DNA of 64,000 nt from Beaufortia kweichowensis. Its lineage: Eukaryota; Chordata; Actinopteri; Cypriniformes; Gastromyzontidae. Under the pieces are notes generated by a model that worked only from the letters and a program-made list of their open reading frames with translations, did no database searches and was not told where the DNA came from. The position numbers and the translations under genes were made by a program. Shown one piece after another: positions 8,760-23,400 of this stretch; position 1 is the stretch's first letter; every line of letters starts with the position of its first letter. The DNA is taken from positions 11,558,645-11,622,644 of the forward strand of contig CM032813.1 of assembly GCA_019155185.1 (NCBI GenBank). The letters are read 5' to 3'.

Positions 8760-11440
8760 TTGTGTACAGTAGTGAATGCGGATAAGTAAACCGGAAACTG
8801 ATATCCCGACTTCTGGTGACAGCGGAAGTTAGTCACTACACTTGTGTACAGAGCCTATTAAAACAATATAAAATAATGAGTATAATAAACAAAATAAAAT
8901 AATTAAATACATTAAAGTAAGGGAAGAAAAAGAATTATTCCTGTGACTATACAGAGAGTACACATGTCACAAATGACAACTCCATCATTGGTTCGTCACC
9001 ACCATCAGACAGAATGGTGACATTTGACGGTGTTGACACATTAGGCATTTCTTCCACAAAACAAATGGAGTTCATTTAGTAGCCTTTTTTTCTGTTAATG
9101 CTAGGTACTAATAGGACCTGCTTCAGGAGAGTAAAACGATTCAAATAATTTACAAAGAAATAGGAAGATGGTGTTGACATATCATGGTTGTGACACAGGA
9201 AATGTTAACATCAGGATTTAAAATATTCTTAAACTATAATACTTACAGAATTGTCTGACACTGGCGTACAGAGGTGAAATGTGGGTAGGAGGTCCTTTAG
9301 AGTGACGACTGTCAACCTCAATTTAAAAGAGCGCCCTACTCGCATACATTGGGCTAAATTGATAGAAATGGTCTTTTTTACAGAAAAAAACCCCCCTTTT
9401 TTACAGAAAACCCTTTACATTTTAACAGATTTGTGGAATATTGCATATTCTGTATTTTTATAATTCATATTTTTATTTAGTTATCATTCGTGTTTTTATT
9501 TAATCATATTTTAGATTTTCATAGATCTATTATTATGGACCTGTTTGGTCTATGACCCTACTTCTTTTGATTCCACTAGGTGGCAGTACCGTCCAGAGCT
9601 GAAGAGGTTAATGAATGTCTGACGGTGTAGACAAAAAGTGGGGACAATTTTACAATTTTATGAAACATGCGTCATTTAAAAATAACATTGCATTGAAATG
9701 AGACACTATGTAGTGTTGCTTTTGATAAAACAAGCTGTTTTTTATAATTTTATATAATAAAAAACAAACATTTTAGTCCATTTATACTAATGATATAAAT
9801 AAATTAAAGGGGAAATTAATAACATATACAATTGAAAATGTTGTCAAAACTAATAGCAATTACCACTGGATGCGTTTTGTCCCATGTCTTAAGAATCAGC
9901 AAAATTGGGGACATGGTAGACCTAATAAAACAACTGATTTTATTAATTAGTTTTAATTAAATAACCAACAAACTGTTCTTGCTGCGGTAAAATATTGTTA
10001 CTATTCAGAATAAAAATCACTGTGGTAAACTGTGGTAAAACAATGTGTTTCTGCATATCTGTGCGCTGGCATTTAATAAGGTCAGAATGTCAGAATAAGG
10101 TAATGTAAAATGCTAACTTTTCAAACGAAAAATAATTAATAGTATCATTTTATTTTACAGCATATATGTCTGTTTGTATAGATGTCAAAATCAAAAACAG
10201 AATTCAAAATATGATACATTATCCCGTACAATGGCCGAAATATTTCTGAACTACATCGCCCATGATTCTACGTTTCCCGTCATTCTGAACTACATTACCC
10301 GTGATGCATTGCGTCTACATTTGTCGGATTGTGCTGGAAATAAAGGGTAATATTGTTCCAGTGATAAGAAATTAATTATATTCAAATCATCCGCATTAAC
10401 ACATCTGTGTAACTGTGAGATAAAAGCTACGGCTAAGTTTTCTTTTATAATGGTTTGTTTGTTTTCTTTGAAATACGGTAAATTTGAAGTTAATGGAGGC
10501 TAGCTAGCTAATGAGTTCATGGTATGTGTTATATTAATCCTCAGACTGGATAGATTCATCGTAAATTCATCCTAATGCTCTTAAATATGTGCACTGATGG
10601 TAAATGCATGTTTTCTTACTGATTTAGTTCTTATAGATTCATATTCTTCAATTTCCGTAAATTGTCGGATTTCTTATTTATAATTAAAATTGAATTGACA
10701 TTTTAATATGATGGCAATATTTGTGTTGATCATGTTTCTTTCGTTGATAACAAACCAGTCAAACCAGTTGTATGCGAAGGAAGACATTATGTTTTCAATT
10801 TTCTTATCACCATGATATTTTAACTGTGAAATGTGGTGTCTGTTTCCTCACGTTTTTAAAATAACACCGTCTTCCTATGTTTGCAAACCATAGTGAGTAC
10901 ATTTGTATTGCATAATTATACGACGTGTATTTACAGCAAAATTTTCTTACCGTGTACAAATAATATTAGCACAGTGTCCCAGACAAACAATATTAACTGC
11001 CATTTTTTTGTGGTTATTTTGTAGAATTGATTACAAAAGTAAACCCCCATTCAGAAACTTGAAGGTTTGTGCAAGTATGTTAAAAATATGGCATCTTGGC
11101 ACAGATGGAAAGTAACAGGACAAGGTAATGAGCAGGCTATGAGGATCTGATGGAATAGAGCAATATTTCTGACAAACAGGTAAGCACTAAATCAAAATCT
11201 CATCAATGTAATAGAAAATATATAAGACCATCTATATTAAAGAAAATATCTTCTCAGCAAATGAATCAGAATTGCTGACTTATAAAACATTGTACTGTAT
11301 TATACACAAATCTCTCATTGTAGCTGATAAAGATGATAGACTACTACCATACCTGATTTTGAGTCTTTTGACAATCTATAACTGCTTCTCATGTACTTAT
11401 TAAGTACAATTACAAATGCACTTTCTGTATTTCTGTCTAT
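8760..11440. other. Upstream region of samd13, little recognised
   Basis: AT-rich sequence with no recognisable coding exon or transposon ends. The stretch at 10250-10345, with two copies of 'ctgaactaca..gcc/cc(c)atga', resembles LTR wording or could belong to the samd13 5' region. A non-coding first exon of samd13 may lie here but cannot be pinned down. Confidence 0.4.
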
Positions 11441-11454
11441 TTCACAGTTACAGT

Positions 11455-14400
11455 ATGGAAACCAAGGAAAATGGTTCAGTGGACACCAAAAGGTTAGTGT
11501 GTAAAGTGATGAAGTCACAAGTAAATACACTTTAGTTTTGTGATGTGGTAGTTTAGTTTAGTTTCGCTTCATTGTCTCCTAATATTTGTAAGTCGCTTTG
11601 GATAAAAGCGTCAGCTAAATGCCTAAATGTAAATGTAAATGTATGTGGTGCCCATATAATAGCCATCCATCAACTGCATTTGTTTCTGTCAGAATGCAGT
11701 TTATAAAATGAGATACAGAATGTAATGCAAAGTATGGCACCAATAAATTTATCAAGCAATCACAGCTGCCCAAAAATCTTTTGACTTGAGCTTGAAATGT
11801 TATCCCTTTAAGAATATAATACAATATTTATGGCAACATGAAACAGACGTTGTAGCGCACATGCAAAAATAAACAATACTATGTGTTATTTAGGAGAAAA
11901 AGTGTACAGTATGCAAAATAAATTATACTTTAATGTGCTTATTAACTTTATTCAGTTAGGCTTCAAATAAACAACCTGCCCACCAGTATGGAGGACCAAA
12001 TATGCAAAATAAATTATACTTTAATGTGCTTATTAACTTTATTCAGTTAGGCTTCAAATAAACAACCTGCCCACCAGTATGGAGGACCAAAATAATAAAA
12101 CATTACAATATTAATTAATTCAGTGAATAAAATTCTCCAGTTTATTTAGCAACAATTTAATCATTAAATAATTTAAAGGAACAATATGTAAGATGTTTTC
12201 AATAAACTATCTAAAAGGCACTAGGCCAGTGTTATATATTTTGTTCAGTTGAGTACTTACAATACCTCAAATGTTTCCAACTGTTTGTAAATTGTGAGAT
12301 TTTAACCGAGGACACAGGCCCAGTCCCCCTGTTCAATAGTCACCTTTAGGCCTGCCCCCGACCAGAGATTTTCCTAGTCGACTAGTAGTTCCTTATTTAA
12401 GCAATTAGTTGAATAATCGCACTTTTATCATATTAATGTAATTAATGCACGTTAGAGACATCATTATAATTTAAATGAAGCCTGTGTGTTTTTCCTTCCC
12501 ACACAGCCTTATAATACTGTTTCAGTCATAGATAAAATAGTGTAGTTTCAGTTTGAATAGCAAAATAGTTGAATTTTGTTTCTTTTCTTTATAAAGATAA
12601 TTAAAAAAAATGTTTAAAAAGTATTTTTAGTTCACTGTAGCGCGAAGCGTGCTGTAGGACCCAGGGGAAGTGACGCACTGTAAGAGAAGGCTTCTGAATG
12701 AATGAGACTTCTTGAAATAAAACCATTGAAACATAGACCTATTAAACAAAGTACAGTCTTTAGTACGTTGCTATGAACATGTAACACCAGGGCACGGATT
12801 CAAATGCATGACATGAATTATTTCACTGTCTTTGAAACCTAAGATTACGAGAATAAATTCGAAATACTACGAGAATAAAGTCGAAATACTACGAGAATAA
12901 AGTCGAAATACTACGAGAATAAAGTCGAAATACTACGAGAATAAAGTCGAAATACTACGAGAATAAAGTCGAAATACTACGAGAATAAAGTCGTAATTTG
13001 TAAACGTGTTTGGAGTTATGTATAGTAAACAATCAGATCTGTGAAGCATTTACCACATTAAGTGCCTACACACTTTATCAATGAATCAACTATTTGCATG
13101 CAAGCTGATGAGAAATAATGAGCAGCTTTTACGTTTTCCCAAAGTAAACCATTATAAAGAACACCCACAGTGAGATTGAATACATTAAGACTGTGATATT
13201 AAAAGACTACAATTTACTACACACTGTGTTAAAAATATACGATCTTTGTTAGTCTAGGGGTTAGAACGCAACACTTAGATAAATAATTGTTGCTGGATAG
13301 ATTGTATCTGGCAGAAAATGACCATAAACACAATTAATGCGCAAAAGAGAATGATTTATTCCTTCAAGCCGGAGCCACAAGAGAATGTATGAGGTGCGCT
13401 ATTTACAATGTAGACAAAAAAAAAGGAAGAGAAAAAAAAAAAAATAAAGAATGAATATTTTTCTGTTAATCAGGTTAACGAAAAATTCCAAACAACAACA
13501 AATACCACTAATAAAGGGAAAAGGAACTTGAGCGGCGCCTAAATCAAAGAACAAAACAAAAACCAAATAATCCCCATAAAGCTCCCCAAGTCCCCTAACC
13601 TAACTCAGAAAGAAAAATGTAGAAAAGAAACCGAGATCTTCAGCGTATCGACGCTCTGAGTTTCCTATCCTTGCCAGTAAAAACCAAATTACAAAAGTGG
13701 CGCTCACCGCTTTCCTAGTGTATCTATATACATTCTTGCTACGTGTAAAGTGTATATCGTATAATAAGCTTACCTGTTCGCTTTTCCCTTTTACTAAGAA
13801 CACAATCATCAGTTAAATACCCAGCAGACTATATCAGCAGATTAAGCCACATAACATAAAAGGGCAAAACAAAACAGAAAAGAAAACATTTCAAATAAGA
13901 ACAAAACCCAGGCGCACAGCACGCCAAACAAACACACACACACGCCTGTCTTCAATTAGTTCGCGGGAAGGCTTTTAAACCAGCGTGACGAAAGCAGATT
14001 GGTCGGAGAAGGCAGCGTCACAACGATGACTGACAGGATCCGCATCAAACCAGGAGCCTGAGAGCAACAGAAAGAGCAGTGACAAAAGGGGAAGGAAAGA
14101 AAGACACGCACCAAAAACACGCGGCACGTAACAGTGCACTATGAAGGGAACGAGCCAGAATGAGCCAGGCAGTGATCCCATTCTGAATGAGAAGAGCCGT
14201 GCTTCAAGCATGCACTATGAAGGGAACGAGCCATATAACCAAATCCCTCGGTCTCGCTACAATAATCATAGTTTAACCCCATGATATTTGATTACTTGTG
14301 GTATTCAATCTGCCAAAAATATATTTAACTATAATAAAACCATCGTTCATTTTTGTAAGGGCTGCATGGTCTCATATGAGTGTCTCCTAAAGCTACGACT

Positions 14401-17400
14401 TTATTCTTGAAATATTTCGACTTTATTCTCGTAGTATTTTGACTTTATTCTTATAGTATTTCGACTTTATTCTCGTAGTATTTCGACTTTATTCTTGTAG
14501 TATTTCGACTTTATTCTCGTAGTATTTCGACTTTATTCTCGTAGTATTTCGACTTTATTCTCGTAGTATTTCGACTTTATTCTCATTGTATTTCGACTTT
14601 TATTCTCATTGTATTCTCGAGTATTTTTTATTCTCGTGAGTATTTGACTTTATTCTCGTAATATTACTTCTCGTAATATTATTTTATTCTCGTAATATTA
14701 CGACTTTATTCTCGTAATATTACGACTTTATTCTCGTAATATTACGATTTTATTCTCGTAATATTACGACTTTAATCTCAAAATATTACGACTTTAATCT
14801 CGTAATCTTAGATATACTTTTTTTTTATGTGGCACTAAAACGCCATCGTACTTTTGCATCAGCTGTCACCGTAAAAAACCTTTAGATACGTGCAGTGTGT
14901 TACCACGCCCTAAACAACTCCAAATCATAGATTTATTGGTCTTCATTCGACATCAAAACCCCTGGGAGTAAGCATACGGAGGCGTCTATTCTCATAGGCA
15001 ATCTCACCGTTCTCTCCGTGCTGGGCTGTTTGCCGTTCTGCCGTTACTAAACAACAGTGAGCCACGCTCACCGTGAAGACACAGCATGCGCGTTCCTGTT
15101 CGTTTCAGCACTCTTTTCGCGCATCTACATTTAAAATAACGAACCATACATACCAGATGTCGCCCGCGTGTAAACTATGATTTAAAATAAGTCAGGCATA
15201 TGCGCAGCGCCGTAAACATTTAAAGCGCATACTGACTGTGTGATGTCACATTTTTTATAAAGCTTTTTATATTTTCTCGACTAACCACCCAATAAAAAAT
15301 TATTCGACTAAGCCTTTACTTATCGACTAACGTTTAGTCGACTCTTTTGGGTCGACTATTAGTCAACATATCCGCGTTGCCCTCTGTTTCTGCTTTTAAG
15401 TCAAAAAACTGTAAAATATCCAAAAACCACTAGCACAGTGTTATACAAACCCGATTCCAAAAAAGTTGGGACACTATACAAATTGTGAATAAAATCAGAA
15501 TGCAATGATGTGGAAGTTTGAAATTTCAATATTTTATTCAGAATACAACATAGATGACATATCAAATGTTTAAACTGAGAAAATGTATCATTTTAAGGGA
15601 GAAATAAGTTGATTTAAAATTTCATGGCATCAACACATCTCAAAAAAGTTGGGACAAGGCCATGTTTACCACTGTGTGGCATCCCCTCTTCTTTTTATAA
15701 CAGTCTGCAAACGTCTGGGGACTGAGGAGACAAGTTGCTCAAGTTTAGGAATAGGATGTTGTCCCATTCTTGTCTAATACAGGCTTCTAGTTGCTCAACT
15801 GTCTTAGGTCTTCTTTGTCGCATCTTCCACTTTATGATGCGGCAAATGTTTTCTATGGGTGAAAGATCTGGACTGCAGGCTGGCTATTTCCGTACCCGGA
15901 TCCTTCTTCTACGCAGCCATGATGTTGTAATTGATGCAGTATGTGGTCTGGCATTGTCATGTTGGAAAATGCAAGGTCTTCCCTGAAAGAGACGACATCT
16001 GGATGGGAGCATATGTTATTATAAAACTTGGATATACCTTTCAGCATTGATGGTGCCTTTCCAGATGTGTAAGCTGCCCATGCCACACGCACTCATGCAA
16101 GCCCATACCATCAGAAATGCAGGCTTCTGAACTGAGCGCTGATAACAACTTGGGTTGTCCTTGTCCTCTTTAGTCCGGATTACATGGCATTTCAGTTTTC
16201 CAAAAAGAACTTCAAATTTTATTTGGTCTGACAACAGAACAGTTTTCCACTTTGCCACAGTCCATTTTAAATGAGCCTTGGCCCAGAGAAAACGCCTGCG
16301 CTTCTGGATCATGTTTAGATATGGCTTCTTTTTTGACCTATAGAGTTTTAGCCGGCAACGGCGAATGGCATGGTGGCTTGTGTTCACCGACAATGTTTTC
16401 TGGAAGTATTCCTGAGCCCATGTTGTGATTTCCATTACAGTAGCATTCCTGTATGTGATGCAGTGCTGTCTAAGGGCCCGAAGATCACAGGCATCCAGTA
16501 TGGTTTTCCGGCCTTGACCCTTACGCACAGAGATTGTTCCAGATTCGCTGAATCTTTGGATGATATTATGCTTATGATGATAACTTCAAACTCTTTGCAA
16601 TTTTTCTCTGAGAAACTCCTTTCTGATATTGCTCCACTATTTTTCGCCGCAGCATTGGGGGAATTGGTGATCCTCTGCCCATCTTGACTTCTGAGAGACA
16701 CTGCCACTGAGAGGCTCTTTTTATACCCAATCATGTTGTCAATTGACCTAATAAGTTGCAAATTGGTCCTCCAGCTGTTCCGTATATGTACATCTAACTT
16801 TTCCGGCCTCTTATTGCTACCTGTCCCAACTTTTTTGGAATGTGTATCTCTCATGAAATCCAGAATGAGCCAATATTTGGCATGACATTTCAAAATGTCT
16901 CACTTTCAACATTTGGTATGTTATCTATATTCTATTGTGAGTAAAATATAAGTTTATAAATTTGTAGATTTGTAAATTATTGCATTCCTTTTTTATTCAC
17001 AATTTGTACAGTGTCCCAACTTTTTTGGAATCGGGTTTGTATATTTATTTTACTTGTATAAATGTAACGATTAAACATAATGGACATACAACTTTGTGAG
17101 TTTGGACTTTCAACAGCAGTGGAGGATAAAACAACAACATTACACGCTCCTGCACAGCGTTGTGACGCTACATCTGTGTTGTTTGTTTTGCGACATCTAG
17201 TGGCGAAAATCTCCATACAGCACCTTTAATTAACCATTGATTAAATTTATTCATTTATTTTGTAATATCCCCTAAAAATATGTCATTAATCATTGTGTTT
17301 TTTTTCACAATAGCTACTGTCAAAAACGACTACTGTGTTAGTAAAAGTACATAATAAAAGTACATATAATGCATATAATGTTTTTTTTTAATGTAGGATG

Positions 17401-20400
17401 AATTTCACAATAAGGCCTATGTTTTCCAAAAGCACATTTTCAATATTTCCAAATGACGCATATTGGGCGAAACACGTATTTCCAAAGACCGATTTCACAC
17501 AGTTTTCTTGTCATTCTTATATTTGCCATAAATACCCTGTCTTTGCCCCATATGTTTGTCAAGTCTTGAATGTTTATGTTAGTGAGGATGCTAATATTAC
17601 CTGTGGATGATATTTGTTGCCTGTGGATGATATTTGTTGCCTGTGGGTGGATGTTATTTTTACCTGTGGGTGTTATCTGTTTCACATTAAACCTGCACTT
17701 CACTAATCATGTGTTCATCGTCATTCCCATCATCCCATAACAATTATTATGAAAAACATGCTTTGGAAATCATAGGCCATATTGTGAAATCCACCCTTCT
17801 TTATTGAAAAAGTTTTTGTGGAAAAATGCAGTAGTTCCTTTTACTGTGAAAAAAATTAACAAGTATGGTGTATTTATATATAAATAAATAAATGTAAATT
17901 AATTAAATTATTTAATGATTAAATTGTTGCTAAATAAATTGGTCAATTTTATTAGTGTCTAACTTAATTTAATATTTTAATTACTTCATTTTGAGTACTA
18001 TGGTCCATTACTAGTAACGTATTACAGTAGTAATATTATTTTTTCCACTAATTAGTAATATAACTAATTACTAATAAAGTTTCAATAATAATATTACAGT
18101 TACAATCCAAAAAATAACAATATTACTTTTTTGTGGCAATTCAATCACGTAACTGTTGAGCTGATGTGATGTGTCTTTAGCAGCTACATAGCAGTTAAGA
18201 TGGAGATGTTCACGCTGGAAATTTTGTCATTATTTTGATTTTATCAAAATTAAAGATGACAGGAACTAAATGATTAAAAGACTGTGTCTTGTCATTGGTA
18301 AGAGAAACATAAAAGTAATGTAACGACTAATGTGTAATTAATAACTGTTTACTGGGAGTAATAAGTAAAGCAATAATATTACTTTTTTAAAAAGTAATAC
18401 GTTATGAATAATAAATTACATTTTTCTTAGTAACAAGCCCAATGCTGATTAAATATCCTACCTGCCCTGCAAACCTTTCGGCGAAATTCGCCGTTTTGAA
18501 TCCAAATATGTCATTATTGTGAATCGTGTAGATCCGAAGAGGTTTTTTCGAGGGGGCAGGCGGAGAGAAATTGCAATCTCATAGACTGGAAAAAGGGACC
18601 ATCTCTCAAGCTGAGGCAATCATCGTGTCTTTTGTCCAATCAGCACTTTTAGATAAAGGTGATTCTGTCTACCACATTTTTTTTGAGCCAGCGGACAAAA
18701 TTATTGGTTGTGTTCTCTGGTTTGTTACATATATTTAAATGAAGTAAGGTTCAGCCAATTACAAATGAGTGTTACGAGATGAATCATCTTTTGTGCGTGA
18801 GCTTCTTGTTCTTTATTCTATGCATTTAGTGTTTTAGCAGGTTTTCAATGCATTTCAAAAAGCTGTGAATATAATGTGCCTTATCTGCACGGTTGGGGAG
18901 TAACGGAATACATCTAACGGCATTACGAGGATACAAAAAACTAGTAACTGTAATTCGTTACAGTTATGAAAAAAACATAGTAGTCAAATAACAGTTACAT
19001 ATTTAAAAAGGGAAATTCTATTACGATTACAATGGTCTTATTTTAAACTAAATAAATTAGTATTTTGGCATGTAAAACACTAATTTTTAAGCGTTAGTTT
19101 ATAATCCAATACAGTAACTCCTGGTTCTGTTGCCAGTGATGAATCACCTGAGCCACCTGCTGGTGCATGCGCAAATAACATCTACAATCTCCTCAGATGC
19201 AGATTTAATGACATGTAGTTGAGATGATGCTGCCCGTGGGTAAAAACGCTTTCAGTTTATGGAAATTTCACAGCTATTTTGTTTTTAAAGAGAAAAATGG
19301 AAACAACATGGTTGTACAGTGCAAACTATGCCTTCCAGCTCCAAAAAACACTATCTTTATCAAAACATCAAAATCATACATCATAACTATATGACATTTT
19401 CATAAATAGGTTATATTTTGCATCAAATATTTTACATTTTGGACCAAATCCTAATAAATAAAGTTTTTGTATTATTATTTGACTATATTATGTGACCTTA
19501 ATGCAATCCAGAAGTTAATTAGTTACATTACTTTTAAGTTCTGGGGCTTGGATTAAGTTACTAAATACTTTTTTAAAGAAGTAATTTGTAACTAATGGAA
19601 TACATTTTAAAAGTAACCCTCCGAACTCTGCTTATCTGCCAGTGAAAGCAACTGAATTAAAGACACATGAATTAATTTAAATTTATGAAAAACCGAGCCC
19701 AAAACTGATGCCCGCACATGTGGAAAATTACTTGAGCGAGAGGATAACGGATCTACGCGCGCACAAAGTGGAGCCCGCGAGCACGTTTTAAACCTGCGAG
19801 CAGAACAAGCACTCGTGCATAACTATGCCGTGCAGTCTCATACACAGTCTGTTCTCACAGCTGCTTTTGCTCGCGCTAACACTTAATTTGTGGTCGCGGG
19901 GCTTGCTGTTTTATCTGTAAACTCAAATGTTATTGGTTGCTTCCCTTTTCTGGAAGTAAGTTGTGATTGGACGCCTCTGATCATCTATCAATGCCTGTAA
20001 GAGATACCTTTCATCTCTTTTATCATTTTTTGGTTTTATATGTAATTATTACAACACAAAAAAAACATTGAACTTCTTGTCATGTAATTTCTTTCATGTA
20101 ATTCTTCCTGTCATTTAAGTGTTCCTGTGACACATCGGTTCAATCATCGGTCAATCCCAGGGAACACAAATATGGATAAAAATGCACTGTAAAGGCGGGT
20201 ACACACTGTGAGATTTTGGCCAAGATTATGCCATCTATTCTAACGATTTCTCGTTAGGCCAAAATCTGTAGTCTTTAATCGCTAGTGTGACAGGTTCGCT
20301 GACAGCCGATTAATGATCATTGCGATCAAATTTGTTCTCCGATAAAATTCTGGCAGTGTCAGAAATTTTAAGATGCAGTCCTGCAATGTGTCCTGCACGT

Positions 20401-23400
20401 TTCTTACTGCATCTGGCTGTTTTTAAAGTCTTTTCTGTCCTACGGTCTGACAGCTGAGATCCCACAGTGTGACATGGATTTTAGCTGGGATCATGTAGGT
20501 ATAGTGTCACAAGCAACAATCCTAAAAGACTTACTTTTTAAAAGAAGTCACTTTTTGGATGAAAGCATCTGCCAAATGCATGCATATAAATGTTATTGGG
20601 GTAAATTTATAAACACTATTCTATAAAATTTGCAAGAAAAATAACAGTCAGTAGGTTTTTAGGATGACTGTTGGGTATATTTGGTTAAGTCATACAAATG
20701 CATCAATAAAACATCTTTCACTCCCTGACAGTTCTGTGGAGAATGGGCAGCTGTCAGATCCAGCTCACTGGGCCGTAGCAGATGTGGTCAATTATTTTAA
20801 AGCTACAGGATTTGAGGAACAAGCCAATGCTTTCCAGGATCAGGTATGTATCCTACATCCCCACCACTTCTCCTGTGTCCAGAACAACAGTCTTTAGATG
20901 ATAATAATAATAATAAATATAGCTGCAATACAGGGCCAAGCACCAAAGGCACTGTAGCCTTTAGATTTAAAACAGATTAATCTAGGTTCAAGTTTAAATT
21001 AAATATATGGCCACAGTAACTCTTGCTGTCTGGGCACATGCTACACAGGATTTGAACCCACAACCTGAAGGGTTCAGGGCACTTTCAGAGGTGCAAGAAA
21101 CGATACATAGCCACTAACTAAATGTGCAGCAATGGCAGTGCAGAACAAAAACAACAGAAGTAAAAGATACATGAAAAGCAGAAGTTCAGAAGAATAAGTG
21201 AGTTTTAACTTAAGATGAAAAGTTTGTATATAAAATCATTATATACGGCTGAACATTATCTTTTTTTGCACATAGCATTGGTGATACATTTGAAGTTGTG
21301 TAACATAGGCCAAAAAGTACATATATATAAAAAGCCATCTCTTAAAACAACCATGTGCAGTTCATCACATAAATAGACAGATAACCGAACACTGTTACGT
21401 ACGAACAGTTGTTACGTACAGTTGAATATATGTGACCCACATATACCAGGCTAAAAGTCTAAAAATCTAATTCTGAGATGACAAGCCTCAAAGTTTGAAT
21501 TTACCTATTAATTTCACTATGCTTTCAATCTTTGACATGACCTTACTCATACAATATTAAAGATATCAATGTTAAATTCTCACAGAATGTTCTTTACATT
21601 ACATAGAATGATTTTATGTAGAAAACAGGAAAATCACAAAAAAATATTTTAGCTGGGTTTTCACAGACTGGGTCACATATGATGACCGTTTTAGTTTTTC
21701 CCAAATTTAGTTTTTCCATTTAAATTTTTCTGTGTTGGTTTTTCCAGTTTTAGTTTTTCATGCAATATTATTATGCAATGTTGTATAATGTTTTCATGCA
21801 TATTAAACATTAAAGTATATTTTTAATACAGCTTAATTTGCAACCATTAATGTTACAGAACATCAGAATCTATGACGGTTTATGATTATTATTATAGCGC
21901 AGTGTGTTTTTATCCGGATGTTTAAGTTAACCAGATTTTTATTTTGAAGGCGATTGCTTTCCAGTGCGTGCCTGCATTTTTCTCAAATGAAACTTGTAAA
22001 ATAAACTTTAGCCGCTCTAAAGATTAAGTTTACATGTTCACATGTCCAAAAATCCACAAATGTCATGCGTGTTGTATGCAGACTTGGGAGGGTTACTTTT
22101 AAAATGGATTCTGTTACAGTTACAAATTACTTAATAAAAAATGTATTCGGTAACTTAATCCAAGCACCAAAATATAAAAGTAATGTAAATGATTACTTTT
22201 GGTTTCCTTTAAGGTCACGTACAATATATAAATGCAGTCAAATAATGAAAAAATGACTTGGTCCAATGTTGAATATATGATGCAAAATATAACCTATTTA
22301 AGAAAATGTCATATAGTTATAACCATAGACACATATATATAATACCTAGATTGTTCACTGGATCGTACGTCAACGCCGCCGCCATCTTGGCTAGGTCAGC
22401 GTTTTCATAATTCTCATAACTGGATTTGAGAAAAATGCTTTCGTGTGCTGCTTGAGGCTATACAAGCCGCTGCACAAATGAAAACAGGTCTCGGGAGATA
22501 ACCTTTTACATGTAAGACTGAAAAGTAGTTTTAAGTTGTATTTGGTCATTAAACATTTTATTTACAGTAAACGTCTATAGGAATCAGACTATTAATAGCT
22601 AGCGATATCGCTATTTAGCTGTGAGTCGCGGCTTAAGAAAGTTTTTAAATTCTTTCAGAAGTAGTTTTAGCTTTTGTCATATTTTCTATTATAAACTAAA
22701 TTGCCTGTAACTGAGATCATTCGTTTATATTGCAGTTTTTCACTCAAAATCGAGTATGCCAACTTAATCGTTTCATTCTAATGTATTATTATTATTATTA
22801 TTATTATTAACAATAATAATAATAGTAATATATTGATAATAGCAAATTGTTTATTATTATTATTGTTACGCTATTAACCACTGTTGGATCCTCTGGTACA
22901 ACAACAGTGCTTTAAATATATTTGTAATATAGTAGAAATATGAAATAGCAAATAATATGTACAGTAGTATAACTATATGAATTATGAATAACAGTCAATA
23001 AAATAAATCATAAATAAATAAATTGCAGAACAACAATAAAATAAATACTGTGTAGCGAACAAGTCCTGATTGTTTGTTTTTGGAGTACATATTATTTTAG
23101 AGTATATTTTAATTCTGTGACAAAATACAGATTCACAGCCCGCCACTGTGATTTGTATTTGCCTGTTTGTTTTCTCAAATATGGTAGATTATTAAGATTT
23201 TTAAGATTTGTAATAATTAGTAGCTTATTAGATTAATCAGATGCACATTACTATTTTTCCAGTATTTCAAAGAGAATGAGGTAGGGGTGTTAGATTCCGA
23301 GTTTTTTGGAGTCGACTCTGACTCCCGACTCCCAGTTTACTTTGAATCAAACCAGCGCCCGTATTAAAAATATAAGAGAGGTTATTGGCGTAACTTTGTT

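Larger units (their letters stand above)
12355..15366. mobile_element. hAT-like element with TAGTCGACTA ends
   Basis: Near the left end is 'tcctagtcgactagtag'; near the right end, reversed, 'ttgactaatagtcgacc' and 'gagtcgactaaacg'. The tagtcgacta motif is typical of one group of fish hAT ends and recurs at 51395. No transposase frame was found, so the element is non-autonomous. Exact termini and target duplication are unresolved. Confidence 0.5.
12173..17229. mobile_element. Old non-autonomous DNA transposon, multiply invaded
   Basis: The ends ttaaaggaacaatatgtaag (12173) and, reversed, ttaaaggtgctgtatggag (17229) agree at roughly 17 of 22 positions. Its own sequence survives as three blocks (12173-12354, 15367-15445 and 17040-17229), separated by the insertions listed below. 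The class is not certain; hAT-like is a guess. Confidence 0.5.
12090..17992. repeat. Distant inverted repeat flanking a transposon nest
   Basis: The sequence at 12141-12173 is an exact 33-bp reverse complement of 17906-17938 (tttatttagcaac...atta in the first). Weaker inverted similarity continues outward to about 12090 and 17992. The arms may be terminal repeats of the oldest element of the nest, or an unrelated local inversion. Confidence 0.6.

Noticed and set aside
16370..16893. Open frames on both strands over the Tc1 N-terminal region
   Set aside because: They are shadows of the frameshifted transposase reading MGRGSPIPPMLRRKIVEQYQ from 16682.
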